Position numbers and translations under genes: made by a program
Notes under the pieces: model-generated
Told to the model about the DNA's origin: nothing
The model's input: only the letters and a program-made list of their open reading frames with translations
Databases searched by the model: none
Source: Salinarimonas ramus
Lineage (GTDB): Bacteria; Pseudomonadota; Alphaproteobacteria; Rhizobiales; Beijerinckiaceae
Reading direction: 5' to 3'
DNA length: 64,000 bases
Assembly: GCF_014645695.1 (NCBI RefSeq)
Contig: NZ_BMMF01000008.1
Location: forward strand, 1 to 64,000
Shown here: positions 16,036 through 24,127 of the stretch, piece after piece
How positions within the stretch are numbered: position 1 is the stretch's first letter
How the letters are laid out: each line of letters begins with the position of its first letter

Positions 16036-16549
16036 GGGCGCCGTGCTCGCGGACCGCCTCGGCCATCTCGTCGAGCCGCGCGCGGTCCATCGCGCGCACG
16101 CGCCCGAAGGAGAGCCGTCCCCCGCGCTCCTCGAGCTTCATCAGCTGCGTGCGCGCGATCACGCCCTCCTCGTCCACCGTGTACATGCAGTGATTGAGGT
16201 CGTTGCGCAGCTTCGTCTGCTTGGAGAAGCGCGCCACCAGCGCGTCGAGCTCGCGCGCCAGCGCCGGGTCACGCAGCTTGGCCTTGGCGAGCCGCTGGAC
16301 GAGGTCGAGACGCGCCCTCGTCGTGTTCAGCGTGGCGAAGACGATGGCCGCGGAGACCTCGTCGGTCTCCAGCAGCAGCATCAGCACGTAGATGAACAAG
16401 CTTTCGTTGTTCGACCAGGAGAACACGAGATGCCCGATCAGCGCCAGGACCTCCGTGCGCCGGTCCGCCGTGGAGGGCGCCGCCGCCGTGAGGGCGTCGA
16501 AGTCCGGCGGCGGCGGCAGCCGCGAGGGCGGGGGCACGTCGTCGCTCAC
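15950..16549 (-). CDS. all-helical protein with an HEPN-like R-x4-H motif
   Basis: The 199-residue product has a Pro-rich N terminus, then a continuous helical region. A hydrophobic helix (SLFIYVLMLLLE, about 50-61) may be buried or membrane-associated. Near residue 115 the sequence KLRNDLNHCMY contains R115-x4-H120, the spacing of the RX4-6H catalytic motif of HEPN domains, which are often RNases in toxin, defence and stress systems. The fold assignment is inference from one motif and predicted helicity. No antitoxin-like partner is obvious, though the convergent 71-residue protein overlaps it. The start at 16549 precedes the Pro-rich leader; no better start is seen. Confidence 0.65.
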   Translation of the reverse strand: MSDDVPPPSRLPPPPDFDALTAAAPSTADRRTEVLALIGHLVFSWSNNESLFIYVLMLLLETDEVSAAIVFATLNTTRARLDLVQRLAKAKLRDPALARELDALVARFSKQTKLRNDLNHCMYTVDEEGVIARTQLMKLEERGGRLSFGRVRAMDRARLDEMAEAVREHGALNRDLWALLPRLEAHLAARATPRRSPPA

Positions 16550-16621
16550 GGGCCCGCCCTCCCCGCGCCCTCTGTGCCGGCCCCTGCCGTGCGCGCGGAC
16601 CTCTGAGGGGAGTGCCCGCCC

Positions 16622-17254
16622 ATGCTCGCCTTCGGCCTCCTCGATCTGTGGAAGGTGCGGGCGGGCCGGCGGGCGGCGGTGTCGCTGCTCTCGCCCTTCG
16701 TCGCGCGCTCGCAGGCCAGGCTCGCCGCGCGGCGCGCGGATGCGGGCACGCGGGAGCCGACGACGGCCGTCGGGCTCGGCGCGCTGGGGCGTCTCGGCGG
16801 TCTCGACCGGCTGGCGGGGCTCGGAGACGTCGAGGACACCTCGGACTCCGTCTGGCTCGACCCCTATCTCGTAGGGTTCCTCGCGACGCTAATCACCCTC
16901 GTCGCCAAGCGCAAGACGGGGCCGCTCAACGAAGAGGCGCTCGCGAGCGTGCAGGAGGGCGCGTTCTCCGCGCTGACGGGGCTCGACGGCGGGCTCTTCG
17001 GCGTCGAGCTCGTGCTCGCCGGGCAGAGCCCGTCGCGCGCCTTCGCGGAGGGCTGCCTCGACGGCGGGCGCTTCTACGCGCTGCTCACCGGCGACGCGCC
17101 CCCGCGCGGCGACGCCGAGACGCCTGATTGGGCGGCGGGCTTCTTCCACCAGCCGCCCCCCGAGCCGGCGCTCGCCGTCGAGAGCGCAGCGACGGCGGCG
17201 CTCACGCCGTTCGACGCCTGGGACGCGTTCGTCGAGCCGCGGCTCGGCGCGTGA
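16622..17254 (+). CDS. hypothetical protein
   Basis: A 210-residue protein that I do not recognise. It begins with a basic amphipathic region, has a Gly/Leu-rich stretch (GLGALGRLGGLDRLAGLG, about 51-68), a short hydrophobic segment (YLVGFLATLITLVAK, about 82-96) and a conserved-looking core NEEALASVQEGAFSALTG. The tail is Pro/Ala-rich. A GGGGAG lies about 10 bases before the ATG. It is convergent with the M20 peptidase gene with 8 bases between stops. It may be a peripheral membrane protein; no function is proposed. Confidence 0.65.
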   Translation: MLAFGLLDLWKVRAGRRAAVSLLSPFVARSQARLAARRADAGTREPTTAVGLGALGRLGGLDRLAGLGDVEDTSDSVWLDPYLVGFLATLITLVAKRKTGPLNEEALASVQEGAFSALTGLDGGLFGVELVLAGQSPSRAFAEGCLDGGRFYALLTGDAPPRGDAETPDWAAGFFHQPPPEPALAVESAATAALTPFDAWDAFVEPRLGA

Positions 17255-17262
17255 GGCCGACC

Positions 17263-18420
17263 TCAGACGGTCTCCAAGAGCCGCGCCGCCAGCATCGCCC
17301 GCGGTCCCAGCGACGAGACGAGCCCGTATTCCGCGAGCGTGTGGGCCCCGTCGCCGTCGATGCCGAGGCCGTCGAGGGTGGGCACGCCGAGGCCGGCGGT
17401 GAAGTTGCCGTCCGAGCCGCCGCCGGTGCGCTCGGTCTCCACCAGCGTGAAGCCGATCTCGGAGGCGAGAGCGCTCGCGGTGTCGAACAGGGCGGCGACC
17501 TCGGGGGTGCGCTCGAAGGGCGGGCGGTTCATGCCGCCGGTGACGGTGACGCGGAAGTCGGGCTTCTGCGGCGCGAGGGCGAGGATCTTCGCGGAGAGCT
17601 CCTCGCCGTCCGCCGCGGTCTCGACGCGAAGGTCGATGGAGAAACGGCAATGCTGCGGGATCGTGTTCATCGCGGTCCCGCCCTTGATCAGGCCCACCGT
17701 CGTGGTGATGCCGCGGGAATAGTCCGTCATCGCCTCGATGGCCGAGATCTGCCGCGCCGCCTCGTAGATGGCGTTGCGCCCGTCGGGATGGCGCGAGCCG
17801 GAATGGGCGGGGCGACCCTCGACATGCACGTCGAAGCGCCCGACGCCCTTGCGGCAGGTGACGATCTTGCCGCCGTCGCGGGCGGGCTCGGTGACGAGCA
17901 CGGCGGCGGCGTCGCGGCCCAGATGCTCGATCAGCGCCCGCGTCGTGGGCGAGCCGATCTCCTCGTCCGGCGTGAACAGGAAGACCATGGGCCGCTTGGC
18001 GGTGCCGCGGCGCGCCACCTCCAGGAAGCCCTGAAGCGCGAGATAGGCGCCGCCCTTCATGTCGTAGACGCCGGGCCCGTAGAGCCGATCGCCCTCGACG
18101 CGCACCGGCAGGTCCGAGGCCGCCGTGCCGATCGGATGCACCGTGTCGAGATGGGAGAGGACGAGCGCCGGCTTCTCGCTCGTCGCCGGGCCGGCGCGCA
18201 GGATGACGGAGCCGCCGAGGCCGTCGCGGCCGGGAATGCGCTCGATGGTGACGGGATCGCCGTCGAGGCCGGCGACGAGGAGGTCCATCATGCCGTCGAC
18301 GGCGGCGGCGTCGTCCGTGGGGCTCTCGTGGCGCGCCCACGCGCAGACGTCCTCGACCATGCGGGCGATGCGGGTCTCGTCGGCGAAGGCGGCGGCGGCG
18401 GAGGTGGACGGAACGGGCAT
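17263..18420 (-). CDS. M20-family metallopeptidase (carboxypeptidase G2-like)
   Basis: A 385-residue di-zinc amidohydrolase. Metal ligands and catalytic residues are in HLDTV (His90, Asp92), GVYDMKGG (Asp120, bridging) and TPDEEIGS (Glu153 catalytic, Glu154), with GRPAHSG in the dimerisation domain and HTLAEYG near the end. The closest family role is release of C-terminal glutamate or hydrolysis of acyl-amino acids; the exact substrate is not readable. No signal peptide, so it is probably cytoplasmic. The ATG at 18420 is chosen over an in-frame ATG at 18486 because the latter adds an Arg-rich stretch unlike the family. It lies downstream of nadD across a gap holding an inverted repeat. Confidence 0.9.
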   Translation of the reverse strand: MPVPSTSAAAAFADETRIARMVEDVCAWARHESPTDDAAAVDGMMDLLVAGLDGDPVTIERIPGRDGLGGSVILRAGPATSEKPALVLSHLDTVHPIGTAASDLPVRVEGDRLYGPGVYDMKGGAYLALQGFLEVARRGTAKRPMVFLFTPDEEIGSPTTRALIEHLGRDAAAVLVTEPARDGGKIVTCRKGVGRFDVHVEGRPAHSGSRHPDGRNAIYEAARQISAIEAMTDYSRGITTTVGLIKGGTAMNTIPQHCRFSIDLRVETAADGEELSAKILALAPQKPDFRVTVTGGMNRPPFERTPEVAALFDTASALASEIGFTLVETERTGGGSDGNFTAGLGVPTLDGLGIDGDGAHTLAEYGLVSSLGPRAMLAARLLETV

Positions 18421-18474
18421 GTGGGGAGCGCTCTCTCGTCGTTCTCGGAGGGGGACGGTCCCAGATAAGCACGG

Positions 18475-18524
18475 GCGAGCGCGCACGCGAAGGGCACGAG
18501 GCGCGAGATCGTGTGCGCGCTCGC
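18475..18524. repeat. 12-bp inverted repeat downstream of nadD
   Basis: GCGAGCGCGCAC (18475-18486) and GTGCGCGCTCGC (18513-18524) are perfect reverse complements separated by 26 bases, in the gap between nadD and the M20 peptidase gene on the same strand. It could be a terminator or an operator for the peptidase gene; there is no T run. Confidence 0.5.
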
Positions 18525-18534
18525 GAACGCCGCC

Positions 18535-19152
18535 TCAGCCGGAGCGCGATGCTCCGCTCCCCGCGCGGAGCGCGCGCAGGGCGGTCGAGGAGAGCGGCGA
18601 GCGGCGGCCGTGGAGGAAGATCCACGCCGGCGGGGACATGTCCGCGAGAGCCGCGGCCGCGTGCTCGGGCCGGCGGGCGGGAGCGAGCACCCGCGCGGCA
18701 CGCGAGGCCGGCGCCGTCAGCGTGCGCCCCGGCCGATCGATGACGGCGATGGGCACGCGCGCGGCGATCTCCCGCCAATCCTGCCAGCGATCGAAGCTCG
18801 CGAGACCGTCGGCTCCCATGATCCAGACGAAGCGCACGCCCGGCAGCCGGCGCTGGAGATAGCGGATCGTCTCGATCGTGTAGGGCGCGGGCAGCTCGGC
18901 CTCGAAGCCGGTGACGGCGATGCGCGGATCGCGGGCGAGGCCGCGCGCCATCGCCATGCGCTCGGGAAGCGAGGGCAGGCCCGCGCGCTCCTTCAACGGA
19001 TTGCCGGGCGTCACCAGCCACCAGAGCCGATCGAGGCGAAGGCGCCGGAGCGCCATGCGTCCGACATGCAGGTGGCCGGCATGCGGCGGGTCGAAGGACC
19101 CGCCGAACAGGCCGATGCGCATGCCGGCCGCGGCCGGCGGAAGGCGGATCAT
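18535..19152 (-). CDS. nadD: nicotinate-nucleotide adenylyltransferase
   Basis: Forms nicotinate adenine dinucleotide from NaMN and ATP, the step before NAD synthetase. The nucleotidyltransferase motif GGSFDPPHAGHLHVG lies near residues 17-31, and the C-terminal SSTALR motif matches the family's SSTxIR. At 205 residues it has normal length. An in-frame ATG at 19122 (MRIGLFGG) would remove ten residues and is an equally good start. It follows proA by 18 bases, a pairing common in alphaproteobacteria. The usual next gene, rsfS, is missing here and an M20 peptidase follows instead. Confidence 0.95.
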   Translation of the reverse strand: MIRLPPAAAGMRIGLFGGSFDPPHAGHLHVGRMALRRLRLDRLWWLVTPGNPLKERAGLPSLPERMAMARGLARDPRIAVTGFEAELPAPYTIETIRYLQRRLPGVRFVWIMGADGLASFDRWQDWREIAARVPIAVIDRPGRTLTAPASRAARVLAPARRPEHAAAALADMSPPAWIFLHGRRSPLSSTALRALRAGSGASRSG

Positions 19153-19170
19153 GCGGCGATCACGCGCGTC

Positions 19171-20538
19171 TCACGGCCTCGTCTGGCCCGTGCCGCGCAC
19201 GCGGTACTTGAAGGAGGTGAGCTGCTCCACGCCCACCGGCCCGCGCGCGTGCATGCGCCCGGTGGCGATGCCGATCTCGGCCCCGAAGCCGAACTCGCCG
19301 CCGTCGGCGAACTGGGTCGAGGCGTTGTGCATCACGATGGCCGAATCGACCTCTGCAAGGAAGCGCTCCGCCGCCGCCCCATCGTCGGTGACGATCGATT
19401 CCGTGTGGCCCGAGCCGTAGGTCGCGATGTGGCGCATCGCCTCCTCGATGCCGTCGACGACGCGAACCGAGATGATCGCGTCGAGATATTCGGTGCGCCA
19501 ATCCTCCTCGCGCGCCGCCTCGACCCGCGGATCGACGGCGCGGGTCGCCTCGTCGCCACGCACGACGCAGCCCGCGTCCAGCAGCATCGTCACGAGGGGC
19601 GCGAGATGCGTGGGCGCGCAGGCGCGATCGACGAGCAGCGTCTCGGCGGCGCCGCAGATGCCCGTGCGGCGCAGCTTGGCGTTCTTCACGATCGCCGCGG
19701 CCATGTCGAGGTCGGCCGCCGAATGGACGTAGACGTGGCAGATGCCCTCCAGATGCGCGAAGACCGGCACCCGCGCGTCCGCCTGCACCCGCGCGACGAG
19801 GCTCTTGCCGCCGCGGGGCACGATGACGTCGACGTTGCCGTCGAGCCCGGCGAGCATCATGCCCACCGCCGCGCGGTCCTTCGAGGGCACGAGCTGGATC
19901 GCGTCCTCCGGCAGGCCCGCCTGCTTCAGCCCGCGCCGCATGGCGGCGGCGATGGCACCGGCGCCGCGGATCGAATCCGAGCCCGCGCGCAGGATGGCGG
20001 CATTGCCGGACTTGAGGCACAGAGCGCCCGCATCCGCGGTGACGTTGGGGCGCGCCTCGAAGATCACGCCGATGACGCCGAGCGGCGTCGCCACGCGTTC
20101 GATGACGAGGCCGTTGGGCCGCTCGAACGTGGCGAGCGTGCGGCCCACCGGATCGGGCAGCGCCGCGATCGCCTCGACGGCGGCGGCGATCGCCTCGATC
20201 CGCTCGGGCGTCAGCGCCAGGCGGTCGAGATAGGAGGCCGGCTGGCCGGCGGCGCGCGCCGCCTCGACGTCCGCGGCGTTCTCCGAGAGGATCGCCTGCG
20301 TGTCGGCGCGGATCGCGCTCGCCATGGACGCGAGCGCCGCGTCCTTGGCGGCGGCGGGCGTCACGGCGAGGATGCGCGCCGACGCGCGCGCCGCGCGGCC
20401 GATCTGGCGCATGATGCCCTCGAGCGGCGAGGCCGCGGGCACGGCGCGCAGCGGCGACGGCTTGGCCGCCTTCGCTACGGTCCCCGCCTTCGCGGTATGG
20501 GCCTCTGCTTGGCTCTCGGTGACGGTCGGCGCGGACAT
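19171..20538 (-). CDS. proA: gamma-glutamyl phosphate reductase
   Basis: Second step of proline synthesis: NADPH-dependent reduction of gamma-glutamyl phosphate to glutamate semialdehyde. The 455-residue protein belongs to the aldehyde dehydrogenase superfamily. The catalytic cysteine lies in the conserved [11 protein letters not shown], and other family segments such as [27 protein letters not shown] and [13 protein letters not shown] are present. It has an extra roughly 35-residue Ala-rich N terminus relative to the usual about 420. The proB kinase gene is not adjacent; nadD follows by 18 bases. Confidence 0.96.
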   Translation of the reverse strand: MSAPTVTESQAEAHTAKAGTVAKAAKPSPLRAVPAASPLEGIMRQIGRAARASARILAVTPAAAKDAALASMASAIRADTQAILSENAADVEAARAAGQPASYLDRLALTPERIEAIAAAVEAIAALPDPVGRTLATFERPNGLVIERVATPLGVIGVIFEARPNVTADAGALCLKSGNAAILRAGSDSIRGAGAIAAAMRRGLKQAGLPEDAIQLVPSKDRAAVGMMLAGLDGNVDVIVPRGGKSLVARVQADARVPVFAHLEGICHVYVHSAADLDMAAAIVKNAKLRRTGICGAAETLLVDRACAPTHLAPLVTMLLDAGCVVRGDEATRAVDPRVEAAREEDWRTEYLDAIISVRVVDGIEEAMRHIATYGSGHTESIVTDDGAAAERFLAEVDSAIVMHNASTQFADGGEFGFGAEIGIATGRMHARGPVGVEQLTSFKYRVRGTGQTRP

Positions 20539-20697
20539 CGCTCTTACGCTCGCGGCTCCTGGGCGTTCGGGACGCCGCTCTTAGCACGAAGCGTGGCATC
20601 GGGTCACGCGCGTACGCTTGACTTCCCCCAACGGCCTCTCCATCCCTTTCGCGCGCCCGCACTCGCGCCCTGAGAACACCGCCCTCACGAGGCTTCG

Positions 20698-21636
20698 ATG
20701 ACCGAGATCACGCCCGTCCCCCCGCACATGGACCCGACGCGCTCCTTCCAGGGGCTGATCCTGACCATGCAGCGCTTCTGGGCCGAGCAGGGCTGCGTCG
20801 TCGTGCAGCCCTACGACATGGAGGTGGGCGCGGGCACGTTCCATCCGGCGACGACGCTTCGCTCGCTCGGTCCGAAGCCCTGGCGCGCCGCCTACGTGCA
20901 GCCCTCCCGGCGACCCAAGGACGGGCGCTACGGCGAAAACCCCAACCGCCTGCAGCATTACTACCAGTTCCAGGTCATCCTCAAGCCGAGCCCGCCGGAC
21001 ATCCAGGAGCTCTACCTCGCCTCCCTCGCCGCCATCGGGCTCGACCCGACGGTCCACGACGTGCGCTTCGTCGAGGACGATTGGGAGAGCCCGACGCTCG
21101 GCGCCTGGGGGCTCGGCTGGGAATGCTGGTGCGACGGCATGGAGGTGAGCCAGTTCACCTATTTCCAGCAGGTCTGCGGCTTCGAATGCGCGCCCGTCTC
21201 GGGCGAGCTGACATACGGCCTCGAGCGCATCGCCATGTACGTGCAGGGCGTGGAGAACGTCTACGATTTGAACTTCAACGGTCGCGAGGGCGCCGAGAGG
21301 ATCACCTACGGCGACGTCTTCCTGCAGGCGGAGAAGGAATATTCCCGCCACAATTTCGAGCACGCCGACACCGAGATGCTGTTCCGGCACTTCAAGGACG
21401 CCGAAGCCGCCTGCCGCACGTATCTCGAGGCGGGCGAGGACGGCGAGCGCCATCTCATGGCGCTGCCGGCCTACGACCAGTGCATCAAGGCCTCCCACGC
21501 CTTCAACCTCCTCGACGCCCGCGGCGTCATCTCCGTGACGGAGCGCCAGAGCTACATCCTGCGCGTCCGCGAGCTGGCCAAGGCCTGCGGCGCGGCGTGG
21601 CTGAAGACGGAGGCGGGCGGGGCCGCGGCGGCGTGA
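20698..21636 (+). CDS. glyQ: glycyl-tRNA synthetase alpha subunit
   Basis: The 312-residue alpha chain of the bacterial alpha2beta2 GlyRS, responsible for glycine activation. Conserved stretches include [48 protein letters not shown] and [19 protein letters not shown], characteristic of the family. The beta-subunit gene glyS, usually next to glyQ, is not found downstream: a PepSY protein and a two-component pair follow. It is divergent from proA with 159 bases between. Start ATG follows ACGAGG. Confidence 0.97.
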   Translation: MTEITPVPPHMDPTRSFQGLILTMQRFWAEQGCVVVQPYDMEVGAGTFHPATTLRSLGPKPWRAAYVQPSRRPKDGRYGENPNRLQHYYQFQVILKPSPPDIQELYLASLAAIGLDPTVHDVRFVEDDWESPTLGAWGLGWECWCDGMEVSQFTYFQQVCGFECAPVSGELTYGLERIAMYVQGVENVYDLNFNGREGAERITYGDVFLQAEKEYSRHNFEHADTEMLFRHFKDAEAACRTYLEAGEDGERHLMALPAYDQCIKASHAFNLLDARGVISVTERQSYILRVRELAKACGAAWLKTEAGGAAAA

Positions 21637-21687
21637 ACGCCCCATTCACGGCCTGTTCAGCGCGGGCCGGCTAGCTATGATGCCGTC

Positions 21688-21999
21688 ATGCGCACCCGTC
21701 CCGCCCTCCTCCTGATCGCCCTCCTCCTCGGCCTCGCGGGCTCCCCCGCGCCGGCCTCGGCGCAAGGCTGCCTGTCTCCGGGAGAGACGCGCGAAGCCGT
21801 GGCGTCGGGGCGTGTCGTCGCCGCGGTCTCCGCCGTGCGCGCGGCCGAGGGCGCCGTGCCCGGCGCGCAGGTGACGCAGGTGGATCTCTGCCCCGGCGGC
21901 GGCGGGCTCGTCTATCGCATCGCCGCGCTCGGCGGCGACGGGCGATTCGTGACCGTGATCGTGGACGCCGGCTCCGGCGGCGTCGTCTCGGTGAATTGA
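21688..21999 (+). CDS. periplasmic PepSY-domain protein, FeuN-like
   Basis: A 103-residue protein with a Sec signal peptide (hydrophobic Leu-rich core, cleavage near ASAQG). The mature part resembles a PepSY unit: a helix (SPGETREAVASGRVV), then strands with VYRIAAL and FVTVIVDAGSGGVVSV. Two cysteines (GCLSPG and DLCPGG) probably pair. It lies 12 bases before a FeuP-like response regulator and its kinase. In Sinorhizobium a small periplasmic inhibitor, FeuN, occupies this place and restrains FeuQ. By position and localisation this gene may do the same; that is inference. Confidence 0.8.
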   Translation: MRTRPALLLIALLLGLAGSPAPASAQGCLSPGETREAVASGRVVAAVSAVRAAEGAVPGAQVTQVDLCPGGGGLVYRIAALGGDGRFVTVIVDAGSGGVVSVN

Positions 22000-22011
22000 G
22001 GAGGTCGGGTC

Positions 22012-22674
22012 ATGCGCGTGCTGGTCGTGGAGGACGATGCCTCCTTGAACCGCCAGATCGTCACGGCGCTGACGGACGCCGGCTACGTCGTCGACAAGGC
22101 CTTCGACGGCGAGGAGGGCCAGTTCCTCGGCGAGACCGAGCCCTACGATTGCGTCATCCTCGATCTCGGCCTGCCCAAGACCGACGGCGTCTCCGTGCTC
22201 TCCGCCTGGCGGCGGGAGGGGCGGGTGATGCCCGTCCTCATCCTCACCGCCCGCGACCGCTGGAGCGAGAAGGTCCAGGCCTTCGACGCGGGCGCGGACG
22301 ACTACGTGACGAAGCCCTTCCATGTCGAGGAGCTGCTGGCCCGCGTGCGCGCGCTCGTGCGCCGCGCCGCCGGCCACGCCACCTCCGAGATCGTCTGCGG
22401 GCCCGTCACCCTCGACACCCGCGCGGGCCGCGTCCTCGTCAACGACCTGCCCGTGAAGCTCACGAGCCACGAATACCGGCTCCTCGCCTACATGATCCAC
22501 CACAAGGGCCGGATCGTCTCCCGGGCGGAGCTGACGGAGCACCTCTACGACCAGGATTTCGACCGCGATTCCAACACGATCGAGGTGTTCGTCGGGCGCC
22601 TGCGCAAGAAGCTCGGCGTCGACGTGATCAAGACCATGCGCGGGCTCGGCTACGTCGTCGAGGAGAGCGCCTGA
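22012..22674 (+). CDS. feuP: OmpR/PhoB-family response regulator, FeuP/PhoP-like
   Basis: A 220-residue regulator: a receiver domain with acidic pocket EDD (8-10), phosphoacceptor Asp51 in VILDLGLPKTDG, LTARD and the TKPF lysine, then a winged-helix domain with LTSHEYRLLAYM and the recognition region NTIEVFVGRLRKKLG. It is closest in my judgement to rhizobial FeuP, which controls cyclic-glucan export and osmoadaptation. Preceded by GGAGG and cotranscribed with the PepSY gene upstream and the kinase 10 bases downstream. Confidence 0.92.
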   Translation: MRVLVVEDDASLNRQIVTALTDAGYVVDKAFDGEEGQFLGETEPYDCVILDLGLPKTDGVSVLSAWRREGRVMPVLILTARDRWSEKVQAFDAGADDYVTKPFHVEELLARVRALVRRAAGHATSEIVCGPVTLDTRAGRVLVNDLPVKLTSHEYRLLAYMIHHKGRIVSRAELTEHLYDQDFDRDSNTIEVFVGRLRKKLGVDVIKTMRGLGYVVEESA

Positions 22675-22684
22675 GGCGCCTCTC

Positions 22685-24055
22685 ATGCGCATGCGCCTCC
22701 GCCCCCTCGCCGGTCGCTCCATCGCCGTCCGCCTCGCGGTCTCGGCGCTGTTCTGGAGCGCGGTGATCCTGATCGGCGCCGGCATCGTCCTCGTCGCGCT
22801 CTATCGCGACGCGACGGAGCGCGGCTTCGACCGCCGGCTTCTCGTGCACGTGACGACGCTCGGCTCGCAGGTGGCCACGGGGCGCGAGGCGCTCGTCGCC
22901 GGCGATCCCCTGTTCGAATTACCGTTCTCGGGCTTCTACTGGCAGGTGGGCGAGCCCGGCGCGTCGCTGCGCGATCTCGACACGTCGCGCTCGCTGGTGG
23001 GTGCGGCCCTGCCCTGGCTGGAGGGGACAGGCGGCGAGCTCGGCGCCGTGCGCACGGGCTACGTCGTCGGGCCGGACGCGCAGACCCTGCGCGCGGTCGA
23101 GCGCACGCTGGCCGCGGGCGAGGGCACGCGCTTCACCATCCTCGTCGCGGCACCCGCCGACGAGATCTCCTCGGACGTGCGCCGCTTCGCGCTGGCGCTG
23201 GCGGCGACCTTCGCGGCGTTGGGCCTGCTGCTCGGGCTCTCGACGCTGCTCCAGATCCGCTTCGGCCTGCGCCCGCTCGCGCGCCTGCGCGCCGCCGTCG
23301 TCGCCATCCGCCGCGGCGAGACGGAGACCGTGTCGGGCGACTACCCGCACGACATCGCGCCGCTCGCGGGCGAGATCAACCTGCTCATCGGCTCGAACCG
23401 CGACATCCTGGAACGTGCGCGCACCCAGGTCGGCAATCTCGCGCACGCGCTCAAGACGCCGCTCTCCGTCCTCGTCAACGAGGCCCGCGCAGCGGGCGGG
23501 CCGCTGGCGCCGACGGTGGAGGCCGAAGCGGAGACCATGCGCCGGCAGATCGCCTATTATCTCGACCGCGCCCGCGCGGCGGCGCAGGTGGGCACGCTCG
23601 GCACGGTGACGCCGGTGGCGCCGGTGGCGGCCTCGCTCATGCGCGCCTTCGCCAAGATCCACGCCGGCAAGCGCCTCGATCTCGCGCTGGAGGCGCCGGA
23701 GGAGGCGCGCTTTCGCGGCGAGAAGCAGGATCTCGAGGAGATGCTCGGTAACCTCCTCGACAACGCCGCCAAATGGGCGACGTCGCGCGTGGTCCTGCGC
23801 GCGCAGGCCTCCGGCGACCCGGACCGCCCACGCCTCCTCCTCGTCGTGGAGGACGACGGACCGGGCGTTCCCGCGGACAGGCGCGCCGAGATGATCGAGC
23901 GCGGCAAGCGGCTCGACGAGAGCGTGCCCGGCTCGGGCCTCGGCCTGTCCATCGTGGCCGATCTGGCGGCTCTGTATCGCGGCTCCTTGACGTTGGGTCA
24001 GAGCCAGTGGGGCGGCCTCTCGGCGACCTTGGATCTACCGGGTGACGTAGCGTGA
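22685..24055 (+). CDS. feuQ: sensor histidine kinase, FeuQ/PhoQ-like
   Basis: A 456-residue membrane kinase: helix 1 (about 17-40), a periplasmic sensor of about 125 residues, helix 2 (about 168-190), HAMP, then the H-box LAHALKTPLSVLVNEA with His254, and ATPase motifs NLLDNAAKWA, EDDGPGVP and GSGLGLSIV. It pairs with the upstream regulator. The periplasmic domain is the expected target of the PepSY protein encoded two genes upstream. ATGs at 22685 and 22691 are both possible. Confidence 0.92.
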   Translation: MRMRLRPLAGRSIAVRLAVSALFWSAVILIGAGIVLVALYRDATERGFDRRLLVHVTTLGSQVATGREALVAGDPLFELPFSGFYWQVGEPGASLRDLDTSRSLVGAALPWLEGTGGELGAVRTGYVVGPDAQTLRAVERTLAAGEGTRFTILVAAPADEISSDVRRFALALAATFAALGLLLGLSTLLQIRFGLRPLARLRAAVVAIRRGETETVSGDYPHDIAPLAGEINLLIGSNRDILERARTQVGNLAHALKTPLSVLVNEARAAGGPLAPTVEAEAETMRRQIAYYLDRARAAAQVGTLGTVTPVAPVAASLMRAFAKIHAGKRLDLALEAPEEARFRGEKQDLEEMLGNLLDNAAKWATSRVVLRAQASGDPDRPRLLLVVEDDGPGVPADRRAEMIERGKRLDESVPGSGLGLSIVADLAALYRGSLTLGQSQWGGLSATLDLPGDVA

Positions 24056-24127
24056 TTCGAGTTTCGGCTTGCGCCCCGACTTCATTCCTGTAGCGTTCCG
24101 CGGGCTTGAAACGAGGGAGCGGACCCT

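Noticed and set aside
20660-20690. Riboswitch or T-box leader upstream of glyQ
   Set aside because: The 159-base divergent gap has no convincing long-range pairing or T-box sequence, and T-boxes are not expected in this group.
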